DNA of 64,000 bases from Streptomyces spinosisporus (GTDB lineage Bacteria; Actinomycetota; Actinomycetes; Streptomycetales; Streptomycetaceae). Location of the stretch: the NCBI RefSeq assembly GCF_022698145.1, contig NZ_JALDAX010000006.1:1-64000 (forward strand), read 5' to 3'. The translations under genes were made by a program, and so were the position numbers. Within the stretch, counting starts at the first letter, position 1, and the number at the start of each line of letters is the position of its first letter. The notes under the pieces are model-generated. The model did not search any database. It was not told where the DNA came from and saw only the letters and a program-made list of their open reading frames with translations. Below, in pieces: positions 16,512 through 24,353 of this stretch.

Positions 16512-17417
16512 ATGGACGGGATGGAAAGGTCACGGCGGTCGCTGTCCGCGCTCGGGCTGCCGGAGCGGGACCTCGGGGAACTGCCCGACTCGGCAAAGCG
16601 ATTCCCGGACGGCGGGCAGTACCGAGTGGAGATCCCGTCAGTCGAAGGTCCGGGCCCGTTCGAAGCGGTGATGGAGGAGGCCGGACGGCACGGTATCCGG
16701 ATACATCGCATCAGCCAGGGCAGCGGCATGATGCTCCTCACCAACTCGGAGATCGAGCAGATGGTGGCGCTCGGCCGCGAACACGACGTGGAGGTCTGCC
16801 TCTTCGTGGGCCCCCGCGGCGGCTGGGACATCGGCGTCCAGGCCGCGTCCGCCGCGGGTGGCGGTGCGGCGGCGGTGCTGCGCGGAGCCGATCAGCTCGC
16901 GTACGGAGTCGAGGACGTCATCCGGGGCTGCGAACTCGGCGTGCGCAGCGTGCTCGTGGCCGACATCGGCCAGCTGTGGGTTCTCGGCCGCATGCGGCGG
17001 TCCGGTGATCTGCCGCCGGATCTGGAGATCAAGGCGTCGATATCGATGCCCACGGCCAATCCCGCGGCCGCACGGGTCCTTGAGGACCTCGGGGTCACCA
17101 CGATCAATCTGCCGATCGATCTCACCCTCGCCCAGATGGCGGCGATCCGGCACGCGGTCGACGCGCCTCTCGACGTCTATGTGGAGGGCTCCGACGAATT
17201 CGGCGGCGTGGTCCGGTACTACGAGATCCCGGCCCTGGTACGTGTGGCGGCTCCTGTCCACCTCAAGTTCACGGTACGGAACGCGCCGTCGCTGTATCCC
17301 TCCGGAGCGCACCTTGCCGATGTGGCGGTGGCGACCGCGCGCGAGCGTGTGCGGCGGGCGGCGATCGGACTTTCCGTGCTCCGCCGGCACTACCCCGAGG
17401 CCAAGGCCGGCCCCTGA
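16512..17417 (+). CDS. U32-like TIM-barrel protein of unknown function
   Basis: This 301-residue protein resembles the barrel part of U32-family proteins: a signature-like LEIKASISMPTANPAAARVLEDLG, VGPRGGWDIG earlier, and LPIDLTLAQMAAIRHAVDAPLDVYVEG. U32 proteins include peptidases and hydroxylation factors, but the catalytic residues are not certain here, so no activity is claimed. The ATG at 16512 follows GAAGAAGG at 6 bases; an upstream in-frame ATG at 16470 lies inside the operator and is less likely. Its shared operator with the next operon suggests a role in using the imported sugar. Confidence 0.6.
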   Translation: MDGMERSRRSLSALGLPERDLGELPDSAKRFPDGGQYRVEIPSVEGPGPFEAVMEEAGRHGIRIHRISQGSGMMLLTNSEIEQMVALGREHDVEVCLFVGPRGGWDIGVQAASAAGGGAAAVLRGADQLAYGVEDVIRGCELGVRSVLVADIGQLWVLGRMRRSGDLPPDLEIKASISMPTANPAAARVLEDLGVTTINLPIDLTLAQMAAIRHAVDAPLDVYVEGSDEFGGVVRYYEIPALVRVAAPVHLKFTVRNAPSLYPSGAHLADVAVATARERVRRAAIGLSVLRRHYPEAKAGP

Positions 17418-17467
17418 CTGATCAAGGGCGGCCCCTGACCGACGACGACGCACGCGCCGACGCGGCA

Positions 17468-17522
17468 CGGCGGTGCGATGCGATGCGGTGCGATGCGGTG
17501 CGATGCGCTGCAGTGCGCTGCG
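17468..17522. repeat. Pentanucleotide-type tandem repeat
   Basis: A run of GATGC, GGTGC and related 5-base units covers about 17468-17522, in the gap after the U32-like gene. It is noncoding and has no clear role. Confidence 0.6.
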
Positions 17523-17603
17523 GGGCGGGCAGGACAGGGCAAGGCGGCCCAGGGCAGACAATCCCGGTACAAATGTTGATGAAACCGTAGCCGACTCGGG
17601 GCC

Positions 17604-17632
17604 TTGACGACCTTTCAGGCCAGTTCTACTTT
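17604..17632 (+). promoter_or_regulatory. Promoter of the sugar ABC operon
   Basis: TTGACG at 17604-17609 and TACTTT at 17627-17632 are 17 bases apart. The start of transcription would be near 17639, followed by the CGAAC-N3-GTTCG palindrome. Confidence 0.65.
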
Positions 17633-17650
17633 CAGCCCCACCAAATGAGC

Positions 17651-17663
17651 CGAACGCCGTTCG
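17651..17663. promoter_or_regulatory. Operator of the sugar ABC operon (CGAAC-N3-GTTCG)
   Basis: CGAAC-GCC-GTTCG matches the core of the perfect palindrome at 16474-16486 and sits at nearly the same distance from its promoter (+13 to +25 against +11 to +23). This is good evidence for one shared regulator, which is not encoded next to these genes. Confidence 0.6.
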
Positions 17664-17702
17664 AAATACCGGGCAGCGTGGGTCGAGCGGGCCGGAGTGA
17701 TC

Positions 17703-18842
17703 ATGAAGAAGATCGATCCGCAGGTGGAAGAGGCCGTCGACACGCTCAGCCTGAACGGGCTGGCCAGGCGGCGACTGCTGAGCGGCGCCGGAATGCTGAG
17801 CGCCTCGGCCGCGGCGGCGGCGTTGCTGTCCGCCTGTTCGGCCGACAACAAGAGCGACGACAACTCATCGGGCGGCGGTGTCGGCGACTTCCCGGAGACG
17901 CCGAAATGGAGGTTCGTGTTCGTCAACCACGTCACGACCAACCCGTTCTTCACGCCGACGCAGTACGGCGCGGCGGACGCCTGCGCGCTGCTGAACGCCT
18001 CGTACCAGTGGACCGGCTCGAAGGATTCCAGCGTGCCGGAGATGGTCAGCGCCATGAGCTCGGCGGTCTCCGCGAAGGCCGACGGCATCGCGGTGGCGGT
18101 CGTCGACAAGAACGCCTTCAAGTCACCCGTCGACAAAGCTCTGGACGCCGGGATTCCGACGCTGTCCTACAACGCGGACGGGGCGAGGGGCGATCCGGGG
18201 ACGAGCCGGCTCTGTTACGTCGGGCAGGACCTGTACCAGTCGGGGGTCGAACTGGGCCGCCGTATCGCCTCCTTGATGCCTTCGGGCGGGGACGCGGTCG
18301 GCTTCATCGCCACCCCGGGCGCGCTCAACATCCAGCCGCGCATCGACGGGGCCACGGACGCGATCAAGGCATCCGGCAAGTCGATCAACTTCAAGTCGGT
18401 CGCCAGCGGCGCGGAGCTGCCCAAGGAGCTGTCGACCATCGACGCCTACGTCAGCGGACACAAGAACCTCAAGGGTCTGTTCGCGGTCGACGCGGGCTCG
18501 ACGGAGAGTGTCGGCAAGGTCGTGAAGAAGTACGGCCTGAAGAAGCAGAACGTCGTCGCGGGCGGCTTCGACCTGAACCCGAACACCCTCACCGCGATCA
18601 ATGCGGGCGACCTTGACTTCACCATCGACCAACAGCCCTATCTGCAGGGCTTCTTGAGCGTGCTCTACCTGTGGATGTACAAGCTGTCCGGTGGGCTGGT
18701 GATCCCGAGTGTGACCGACACCGGCCTGCTCTTCGTGACCAAGGACAACGTCGATCCCTATCTGCAGACCAAGACGCGGTACGAGGGCTCCAGCACCAAG
18801 CAGCAGCTGATCAAGCGCTCCGGCCCGATAGCTCACGCATGA
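17703..18842 (+). CDS. Sugar ABC transporter substrate-binding lipoprotein
   Basis: This 379-residue protein has a Tat-type signal, ARRRLLSGAGMLSASAAAAA, and a lipobox LLSAC whose Cys would be lipid-modified. The mature part is the ribose/galactose-type binding fold (Peripla_BP_4): WRFVFVNHVTTNPFF, VPEMVSAMSSAVSAKADGIAV, GFIATPGALNIQPRIDGATDAI and VVAGGFDLNPNTLTAINAG. The ATG at 17703 follows GGAG at 5 bases. It overlaps the permease gene by 4 bases (ATGA), so the two are translationally coupled. The sugar is unknown. Confidence 0.9.
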   Translation: MKKIDPQVEEAVDTLSLNGLARRRLLSGAGMLSASAAAAALLSACSADNKSDDNSSGGGVGDFPETPKWRFVFVNHVTTNPFFTPTQYGAADACALLNASYQWTGSKDSSVPEMVSAMSSAVSAKADGIAVAVVDKNAFKSPVDKALDAGIPTLSYNADGARGDPGTSRLCYVGQDLYQSGVELGRRIASLMPSGGDAVGFIATPGALNIQPRIDGATDAIKASGKSINFKSVASGAELPKELSTIDAYVSGHKNLKGLFAVDAGSTESVGKVVKKYGLKKQNVVAGGFDLNPNTLTAINAGDLDFTIDQQPYLQGFLSVLYLWMYKLSGGLVIPSVTDTGLLFVTKDNVDPYLQTKTRYEGSSTKQQLIKRSGPIAHA

Positions 18843-19891
18843 GCGAGCGGGCCGTGCAGGACGCGATCGGCGGGAAGACCACCACGGCCGGCACCCCGTC
18901 GGTGAGACGGCACGGCCCGTTGCGCCTCGCCTTCGAGGCGTTCGTCATCCGCCGCGAGGCCACCATCTTCATCGTCGCGGTGGCCCTGTTGCTGTACTTC
19001 TGGTCCAACAACTCCGACTTCCTTGCCCGCGACAACCTGGTCAACCTCTCCCAGCAGACGGCGCCGTACGCGATCATCGCGGCCGGAATGGTGCTGCTGC
19101 TGGTCAGCGGGGAGATCGATCTGTCGGTGGGCGCCGTGTTCGCGCTGTCGCCGTTCCTGATGCACTACATGATCGACTACTACGGCACCTACCCGGTCGT
19201 GGCCATCATCGGCTCGGTACTGGCCGGCGCCGTCATCGGGCTCGTCAACGGCTTCGTGGTGGTCGTGCTCAAGGTGCCGTCGTTCGTCGCCACGCTCGGC
19301 ATGCTCTTCCTCATCCTCGGCATCATGCTGACCACGTCGCACGCGTACCCGGCACAGATCCCCGAGGCGGCGCAGGGCGTGCGTGGCTGGTTCGGGCAGG
19401 CGGACTGGTCGGAACTGATCTGGTGCCTGATCATCGTCGCCTACTTCCACGTGGTGCTCACCCGCTCCCGCTGGGGCCTGTACACGATCGCCACGGGCGG
19501 CAACCCGCTCGGCGCGAGCGAGGCCGGCATCAGGACCGGCCGTATCAAGTGCGGCAACTTCATGGTCACCAGCGCCCTCGGGGCCTTCGCCGGCATCCTC
19601 GAGGCCTTCCGCGTCGACTCGATCGACCCGACCTCCGCGGGTGCGGACGGCGCCTCCCCGATGTTCACCGCCGTCTCCGCCGCCGTCATCGGTGGTACGG
19701 CGCTGGCGGGCGGCTCGGGGACGGTCGTCGGCGCGCTGCTCGGCGCGCTCGTCCTCGCGGAGTTGCGCAACGGGTTCAACCTCATCGGCATCAACGCCAA
19801 CCCGTTCAACATCATCCTCGGTGCGGCGATCATCCTCTCCATGGTGCTCAACGTGTACCTCGCCAGACTGCGAAGGACAGGCCGCCGATGA
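18839..19891 (+). CDS. Sugar ABC transporter permease (RbsC/XylH type)
   Basis: This 350-residue membrane protein has about ten hydrophobic segments and the family signature VSGEIDLSVGAVFALSPFL near residues 90-110, plus ATGGNPLGASEAGIRTGRIK and GGTALAGGSGTVVGALLGA. These are the standard segments of BPD_transp_2 permeases. It overlaps the binding-protein gene upstream and the ATPase gene downstream by four bases each, so all three are made from one transcript. Confidence 0.9.
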   Translation: MSERAVQDAIGGKTTTAGTPSVRRHGPLRLAFEAFVIRREATIFIVAVALLLYFWSNNSDFLARDNLVNLSQQTAPYAIIAAGMVLLLVSGEIDLSVGAVFALSPFLMHYMIDYYGTYPVVAIIGSVLAGAVIGLVNGFVVVVLKVPSFVATLGMLFLILGIMLTTSHAYPAQIPEAAQGVRGWFGQADWSELIWCLIIVAYFHVVLTRSRWGLYTIATGGNPLGASEAGIRTGRIKCGNFMVTSALGAFAGILEAFRVDSIDPTSAGADGASPMFTAVSAAVIGGTALAGGSGTVVGALLGALVLAELRNGFNLIGINANPFNIILGAAIILSMVLNVYLARLRRTGRR

Positions 19892-20685
19892 ACGGGACGA
19901 CCGGACCGACTTCCACTCCGGCACAGGCAGGGACACCGGCACCGGCGCTCGCCGTGGAGCACATGGCCAAGGGCTACGGCGCGGTCACGGCGCTGCGGGA
20001 TGTGAACCTGCATCTGAACAAGGGTGAGGTGCTCGCCCTGGTCGGTGACAACGGCGCCGGCAAGTCAACCCTGTTGAAGATCCTCTGTGGGTTTCATCAA
20101 CCCGACGCCGGCCGAATCCTCCTGAACGGCGAGGAGGTGACGCTCAAGTCGGTCGACCATGCCCGCTCGCTCGGCATCGACGCGGTGTACCAGGACCTGG
20201 CCCTGGTGAACGAACTGACGGTCTATCACAACATGTTCCTGAACCGGGAGAAAATCCGCCCCACCCGGCTGCTGAACAACCGCGCGATGCGCAGGATCGC
20301 CCAGGAACACCTGGACGAGATGGGGGTGAGCATTCCGTCGGTCGACGTCGAGGTCTCCAAGCTGTCCGGTGGCCAGCGCCAGGCGATCGCCGTGGCCCGC
20401 TCGGTCTACTCCGAGGCCAGGGTCCTCCTGCTCGACGAGCCCCTGGCCGCGATGGGCGCCAAGGAAGCCGCACTCATCCTCGACCTCGTCAACGACCTCA
20501 AGACCCGCGGGGAGGTGTCCGTCATCATCATCGCCCACAACTACGCCCAGGTCTTCGAGGTCTGCGACCGGGTCAACCTGCTGCAGCACGGCGAGATCAC
20601 CTTCGACAAGCGCACGTCGGAGACATCGGTCGCCGAGCTGACCGACCTGGTGGTCGAGGAGTACCGGAGGTCGCGGACCCAATAA
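19888..20685 (+). CDS. Sugar ABC transporter ATP-binding protein, single domain
   Basis: This 265-residue ATPase has Walker A GDNGAGKST, the signature LSGGQRQAIAVARSVYS and Walker B VLLLDEPLAAMG. RbsA- and XylG-type partners of this permease class are usually about 500 residues with two nucleotide-binding domains; here only one is present, as in the FrcA type, so it probably works as a homodimer. It ends the operon. The region downstream is occupied by regulator and enoyl-CoA hydratase remnants. Confidence 0.9.
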   Translation: MNGTTGPTSTPAQAGTPAPALAVEHMAKGYGAVTALRDVNLHLNKGEVLALVGDNGAGKSTLLKILCGFHQPDAGRILLNGEEVTLKSVDHARSLGIDAVYQDLALVNELTVYHNMFLNREKIRPTRLLNNRAMRRIAQEHLDEMGVSIPSVDVEVSKLSGGQRQAIAVARSVYSEARVLLLDEPLAAMGAKEAALILDLVNDLKTRGEVSVIIIAHNYAQVFEVCDRVNLLQHGEITFDKRTSETSVAELTDLVVEEYRRSRTQ

Positions 20686-20689
20686 GCCC

Positions 20690-20999
20690 CCGGGGCCTCG
20701 ATTGCGCGCCCACCCTGGTGTCGTACGCCCGCTGGCAGCTCTGGATCTCTGCGCTGTGCTCGACGGTCCAGGCATAAAGATGCCCGAAGGGTTCGCGCAG
20801 GGACTCGCCGAGGGGTGTGAGCGAGTACTCGACGCCGACGGGAGAGGTCGCCAGCACCGTGCGCCGGATCATGCCGTTGCGTCAACTCATTGAACCACGT
20901 GTGCCGTTCCAGCAGCGTCATCACCATCATCGACCACTTGTCCGCAATCTGGTCGAGAGTCGGCCGACTGGGGCAGTCCGCCCGGAAAACTGGCCGTGC
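20690..20999 (-). pseudogene. HxlR family regulator remnant with an internal deletion
   Basis: On the minus strand, one frame reads CPSRPTLDQIADKWSMMVMTLLE and WFNEL, the start of an HxlR winged helix. A second frame reads RNGMIRRTVLATSPVGVEYSLT and PLGESLREPFGHLYAWTVEHS, its C-terminal half. The recognition-helix segment between WFNEL and RNGM (usually about 16-20 residues ending in a LER-type turn) is missing and the frame shifts at about 20880-20886. The stop is also lost. It is a dead gene, facing the truncated enoyl-CoA hydratase start. Confidence 0.65.
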
Positions 21000-21000
21000 A

Positions 21001-21099
21001 TGGAGAACTTTATGACCGACGATGCCTACGCGACCCTGCGCGTGAGCAGCGAACACGGCGTCGCCCGGATCGTCCTCGACCATCGAAATGCAAGACCAC
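21001..21099 (+). pseudogene. Truncated start of an enoyl-CoA hydratase/isomerase gene
   Basis: From the ATG at 21001 (or 21013) the frame reads MTDDAYATLRVSSEHGVARIVLDH, the typical first strand and turn of the crotonase family. After residue 28 or so similarity stops, and the frame runs into the 3' end of the SGNH hydrolase gene on the other strand. It was probably the divergent partner of the HxlR gene before a deletion. Confidence 0.5.
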
Positions 21100-21128
21100 C
21101 GTATTGGCGAGCCCACGCGGGCTACCCG

Positions 21129-22427
21129 TCACGCAGTCGGCGTCCACTCCTGTGCGACCGTGCCGTTGCAGTCGTAGATCTGCAGTTGCGTCCCGTCGGT
21201 TGTGGATCTGCCCGGGTCATCGAGGCAGCGCCCCGACTGCGGGTTGATCAGGGACGAGTTGGGGCCCGTCACCCAGCGCTGCGCGCCGGAGCCGTTGCAC
21301 TGCCAGAGTTGGACCTTGGCTCCGTTCGCCGTACCGCCGCCGCTGACGTCGAGGCAGCCGCCCAACGCCCGTACGGCGCCACCCGCGTCGGGCGCGTACG
21401 TCCACCGTTGTGCGTCTGTGCCGTTGCAGCCGTAGAGCTGCACATGTGTGCCGTTGGCCGTGTCCCCGTTCTGCACGTCGATGCACTTGCCCGTGATGCC
21501 CGATTGGAAGGCCGCGGTGCGGAGTTGGCCCGCGGCCTTGAGGGCGGATTCCACGAGTGACGCCGCCGCACGCATTCCCGCCTCGTTGGGGTGGTATGTG
21601 GAGCGGCCCGCAGCCGGGCGATAGGTCTCCACCCAAGGATCCGCCGCACAGGCATCGTGTCCGTGGCTGGCGGCGGCCAGGTCGACCAGGTCCGCTCCTG
21701 TGGCGGCGGCCGCGGTGGCGGTGGCGTCTGCCAGGCGCGAGGCGATGCTGCGCTCGAATGCGGCCTGGTCGCCGGTGAGCGGGACGTCGGTGCACACTCC
21801 TGAGTCCGGCAGGATGGTGAAGTAGTTGACCAGGTAGACGTGCGCCTGAGGTGCCGCGCTGTGTATGGCGTTCACGACGTTCTCGATACGCCCGGCCAGC
21901 GACGGGAAGGTGTCGTTGATCGCACCCTGGTCCACATTGCCGCAGTTGGCGCCGCCGCTGGTCTGGCAGGAGTAGGTGTTGATGCTGCCGAGGTAGTTCA
22001 CGTCGTTGCCGCCGATGGTGACCGTGACCACGCGCGTCGACGCGTTCACGGCCTGCACCTGCGGCGGTTGACCGTTCTGACTGGCCGTCAGCAGGTTGGC
22101 GGTGGTCGCGCCGCTGCACGAGACGTCCGTCAGATTGGCGCCGGTGTCGCGGGCCACGATGCTGGGGTAGTTGTTGGCCGATCGGGCGCATGCTGCGGCG
22201 CCGCTGCCCGGTTGCGTCGGCGGAATGCCTGGACCGGCTGCGAAGGAGCTGCCCATCGCGACGTGTTCGAGCCCGGCGGCGGCAACGGCCGCGGGGCGTG
22301 GCTCCAGCGGGGTCTGTGCCCAGGCGGTGGACGCGGGCGCCGCAGCGGCGAATGCCACTGCGGCAGCGCACACTACGCGCGCTAATCCTCGGGCGGGGAA
22401 ACCGTTCTTCGCGTACGGACCCGGCAT
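21129..22427 (-). CDS. Secreted SGNH hydrolase with C-terminal ricin-type lectin domain
   Basis: This 432-residue protein has a signal peptide ending near AWAQTP (residue 38), then an SGNH esterase/lipase domain: AMGSSFAAG with the nucleophile Ser61, VTIGGNDVNY for the Asn block and YHPNEAGM for the His. About residues 310-432 form a ricin B-type lectin domain with three QxW-like repeats (AQRW, AQRW, AQEW), likely to bind a polysaccharide. It probably removes acyl groups from a polymer or lipid outside the cell. The ATG at 22427 follows GGAGGG at 6 bases. No partner gene is evident. Confidence 0.9.
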   Translation of the reverse strand: MPGPYAKNGFPARGLARVVCAAAVAFAAAAPASTAWAQTPLEPRPAAVAAAGLEHVAMGSSFAAGPGIPPTQPGSGAAACARSANNYPSIVARDTGANLTDVSCSGATTANLLTASQNGQPPQVQAVNASTRVVTVTIGGNDVNYLGSINTYSCQTSGGANCGNVDQGAINDTFPSLAGRIENVVNAIHSAAPQAHVYLVNYFTILPDSGVCTDVPLTGDQAAFERSIASRLADATATAAAATGADLVDLAAASHGHDACAADPWVETYRPAAGRSTYHPNEAGMRAAASLVESALKAAGQLRTAAFQSGITGKCIDVQNGDTANGTHVQLYGCNGTDAQRWTYAPDAGGAVRALGGCLDVSGGGTANGAKVQLWQCNGSGAQRWVTGPNSSLINPQSGRCLDDPGRSTTDGTQLQIYDCNGTVAQEWTPTA

Positions 22428-22544
22428 GTGATCCCTCCACAGGAGTGGGGCACAGCACGAGCGCAAGTCCGTACCCCGGCCTGGCAACGTTGTCGGTCGG
22501 ACCCTAACGGGTGCTGCCCTGCGAGCCAAGAGCGCGAATTGAGG

Positions 22545-22770
22545 TCAGGCTTGAGTCGCCGGGGTGGTGTTCGAGGTGAGTTCCGGGATGGTGCGGGCCT
22601 TGAGGATGCCTTCGACGCCGTGGAGGAAGGTGTCGCTGATCAGCTTCGGGTCGAAGAGGCAGCCGGCTGCCATGGCACCGTCGCGGAGCATGATGAAGTG
22701 GCGGCCGGCGGCGTCGGCGGGTTTGCCGCTGGTGTGGGCGGGATCGGAGTACTCGGCTGCATGGGAACGT
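22545..22770 (-). pseudogene. C-terminal remnant of a TetR-family regulator
   Basis: The minus frame ends in AGRHFIMLRDGAMAAGCLFD and SDTFLHGVEGILKA, which matches the last helices of TetR regulators of the LRDGAMVAG type. The helix-turn-helix part is absent; upstream the frame is unrelated and runs antisense to the Imm1-like gene. It is therefore a fragment left after a deletion or insertion. Confidence 0.55.
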
Positions 22771-22812
22771 CGGGGTCTGGACCGTGAGCGATGACTTGTG
22801 GGCAGGGGCTGG

Positions 22813-23214
22813 ATGAGCGTGGTGTGGGCGGCGACGTCACCGGAGTCGGGGCTGTTCCATCCGGTTGAGCGGTGTTCAACGGTGGAGGGTCTGTCGGACC
22901 GCTTCAATGACCTGCGGTCTCTTGGTCAGGGCTACGTCGAGGTTCGGTCGCCGACCGGAGAGTTTCCTGTGCTGAGTCTGGGCTTTCGAGGTGATCATGC
23001 GGTCGTCCATCTGATGAGTGATTCCGAGCGGATGTCGCTGCACAGAGGAGACGGCACGGTGTCCTCGAGTGTCGACGTCGAAGTTCCGATCATGGATGAG
23101 CTCGCCGCGTTCACGGGTGACTTCGTGCTGGACGTCGATCGGGCGTGGGAGCTGCTGCACGACTTCACTCGGACGTGGGCGGTCGGCCCTCTGGGTGAGT
23201 GGTGTGAGTTGTAG
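22813..23214 (+). CDS. Imm1-like immunity protein
   Basis: This 133-residue acidic protein fits the Imm1 immunity fold: a strand pair YVEVRSPTGEFPVLSLGFRG, DHAVVHLMSDSERMSLHRG, a PIMDELAAFTGDFVLD turn, AWELLHDFTRT and a final WCEL. Imm1 proteins neutralise polymorphic deaminase or nuclease toxins in the cell. No toxin gene is visible next to it, so it is an orphan immunity gene. The ATG at 22813 follows AGGGG at 5 bases. It borders the TetR remnant, a place where DNA has been exchanged. Confidence 0.6.
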   Translation: MSVVWAATSPESGLFHPVERCSTVEGLSDRFNDLRSLGQGYVEVRSPTGEFPVLSLGFRGDHAVVHLMSDSERMSLHRGDGTVSSSVDVEVPIMDELAAFTGDFVLDVDRAWELLHDFTRTWAVGPLGEWCEL

Positions 23215-23271
23215 CTTGTCGCCGGGCGGGGCCTCGGGACGACTTTGAGGATGGCCGGTGCCGAGGTGTGG

Positions 23272-24285
23272 CTAGCGCCAAGGGTCGAGTGCGTGCTTGC
23301 CGTGGGTCAGGCCTGCTTCGAGTTGGCGCAGCACCTCTGGGGCCTCCGACAGCGCGTGTACGTGAGGCGTTCCGGGCGGGTACACGCCTTGGGCGATGAG
23401 CGTCTCGATGTCGAGGAGCAACGACCGATACAGGTAGGGCGCTGCGGCTGCCAGCGCACCGATGTGCAGGCCCTTGACCTGGACCTGGTGGTTGAAGACC
23501 AGGTCGTGCGTGCTGAGGACGGCATCGCCGGAGGCGGCACCGAAGACGACGACGCGTCCGGTGAAGGGTTTGGCGACCGACAGGCTGGCCTCGAACGTGG
23601 TCTGTCCGACCGACTCCAGGACCACGTCGACGCCGCCGGTCAGGGCCATGATGGCCGTGGCCAGATCGGGCCGTCGGCTGTCCAGGACCGCCTCTGCTCC
23701 GAGCGCCCTGACGCTGTCGTGCTTGCCCGGTGACGCGGTTGCGATGACGCGCGCGCCGTAGTGACGGGCGAGGCGGACGGCGGCCTGGCCCACTCCCCCG
23801 GCCGCGGCATGAACGAGCACCACCTCGCCTTTCTTGATCTCACCCAGCGGCTTGAGTGCCGCGAGGGCGGTCGCCCAGTTCAGCACCATGCCGAGAGCCT
23901 CGGCGTCGCTCCAGCCGGAAGGGACGGGGAGGACGCCCGCCGCCGGCATCGTCATGTACTGCGCGAAAGCAGCGGGGCCGATGCCGACGACATGGCTTCC
24001 GACGGGCAACGGGTGCTCGACTTCCACGCCGACCTGCAGGATTTCTCCGGCGGCTTCGAAGCCGGCCGCATAGGGCGCTTGCGGCCCACCCCCGTACGTT
24101 CCGTGCGTCTGCATCACGTCCGCGAAGTTGACGCCGGCGGCGCCCACACGGATCAGATACTCGCCGGGCGCCGGAGTGGGACGCGGCCGATCGGTGGCCA
24201 GGGCCAGGTCCTTCGGACCCCGGTGCGAGTGCTGGATCAGTGCCCGCATTGTCTGTGCCGCAGTTTCCTGCTCGTCGATCTCCAT
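23272..24285 (-). CDS. NADPH:quinone oxidoreductase (medium-chain dehydrogenase family)
   Basis: This 337-residue enzyme has the quinone-reductase opening MRALIQHSHRGPKDL, GAAGVNFADVMQTHGTYGG, and the NADPH-binding motif AAAGGVGQAAVRLAR. The zinc ligands of alcohol dehydrogenases are absent, as in the QOR group. It reduces quinones or other electrophiles. The start is either the ATG at 24285 or the one at 24249, which gives the usual N-terminus; with the promoter-like bases only a few bases upstream, the message could be leaderless. It is separately transcribed from the genes upstream of it. Confidence 0.85.
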   Translation of the reverse strand: MEIDEQETAAQTMRALIQHSHRGPKDLALATDRPRPTPAPGEYLIRVGAAGVNFADVMQTHGTYGGGPQAPYAAGFEAAGEILQVGVEVEHPLPVGSHVVGIGPAAFAQYMTMPAAGVLPVPSGWSDAEALGMVLNWATALAALKPLGEIKKGEVVLVHAAAGGVGQAAVRLARHYGARVIATASPGKHDSVRALGAEAVLDSRRPDLATAIMALTGGVDVVLESVGQTTFEASLSVAKPFTGRVVVFGAASGDAVLSTHDLVFNHQVQVKGLHIGALAAAAPYLYRSLLLDIETLIAQGVYPPGTPHVHALSEAPEVLRQLEAGLTHGKHALDPWR

Positions 24286-24291
24286 GGACCG

Positions 24292-24324
24292 AACGTAGAA
24301 GCTTTCCACTTACGTCAAGGTCAA
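24292..24324 (-). promoter_or_regulatory. Possible MerR-type promoter of the quinone reductase gene
   Basis: On the coding strand, TTGACC (24324-24319) is followed after 21 bases by TACGTT (24297-24292), with a second TTGACG and a weak dyad in between. Long spacers of this kind are typical of promoters activated by MerR-family proteins. No MerR gene is nearby, so this is tentative. Confidence 0.3.
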
Positions 24325-24353
24325 GCGGCCCTGGTCGCGCATGTGGACCGGGT

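Noticed and set aside
17604-20685. Ribose or xylose importer with a named substrate
   Set aside because: The families fit, but no kinase, isomerase or known regulator accompanies it, so the substrate cannot be named.
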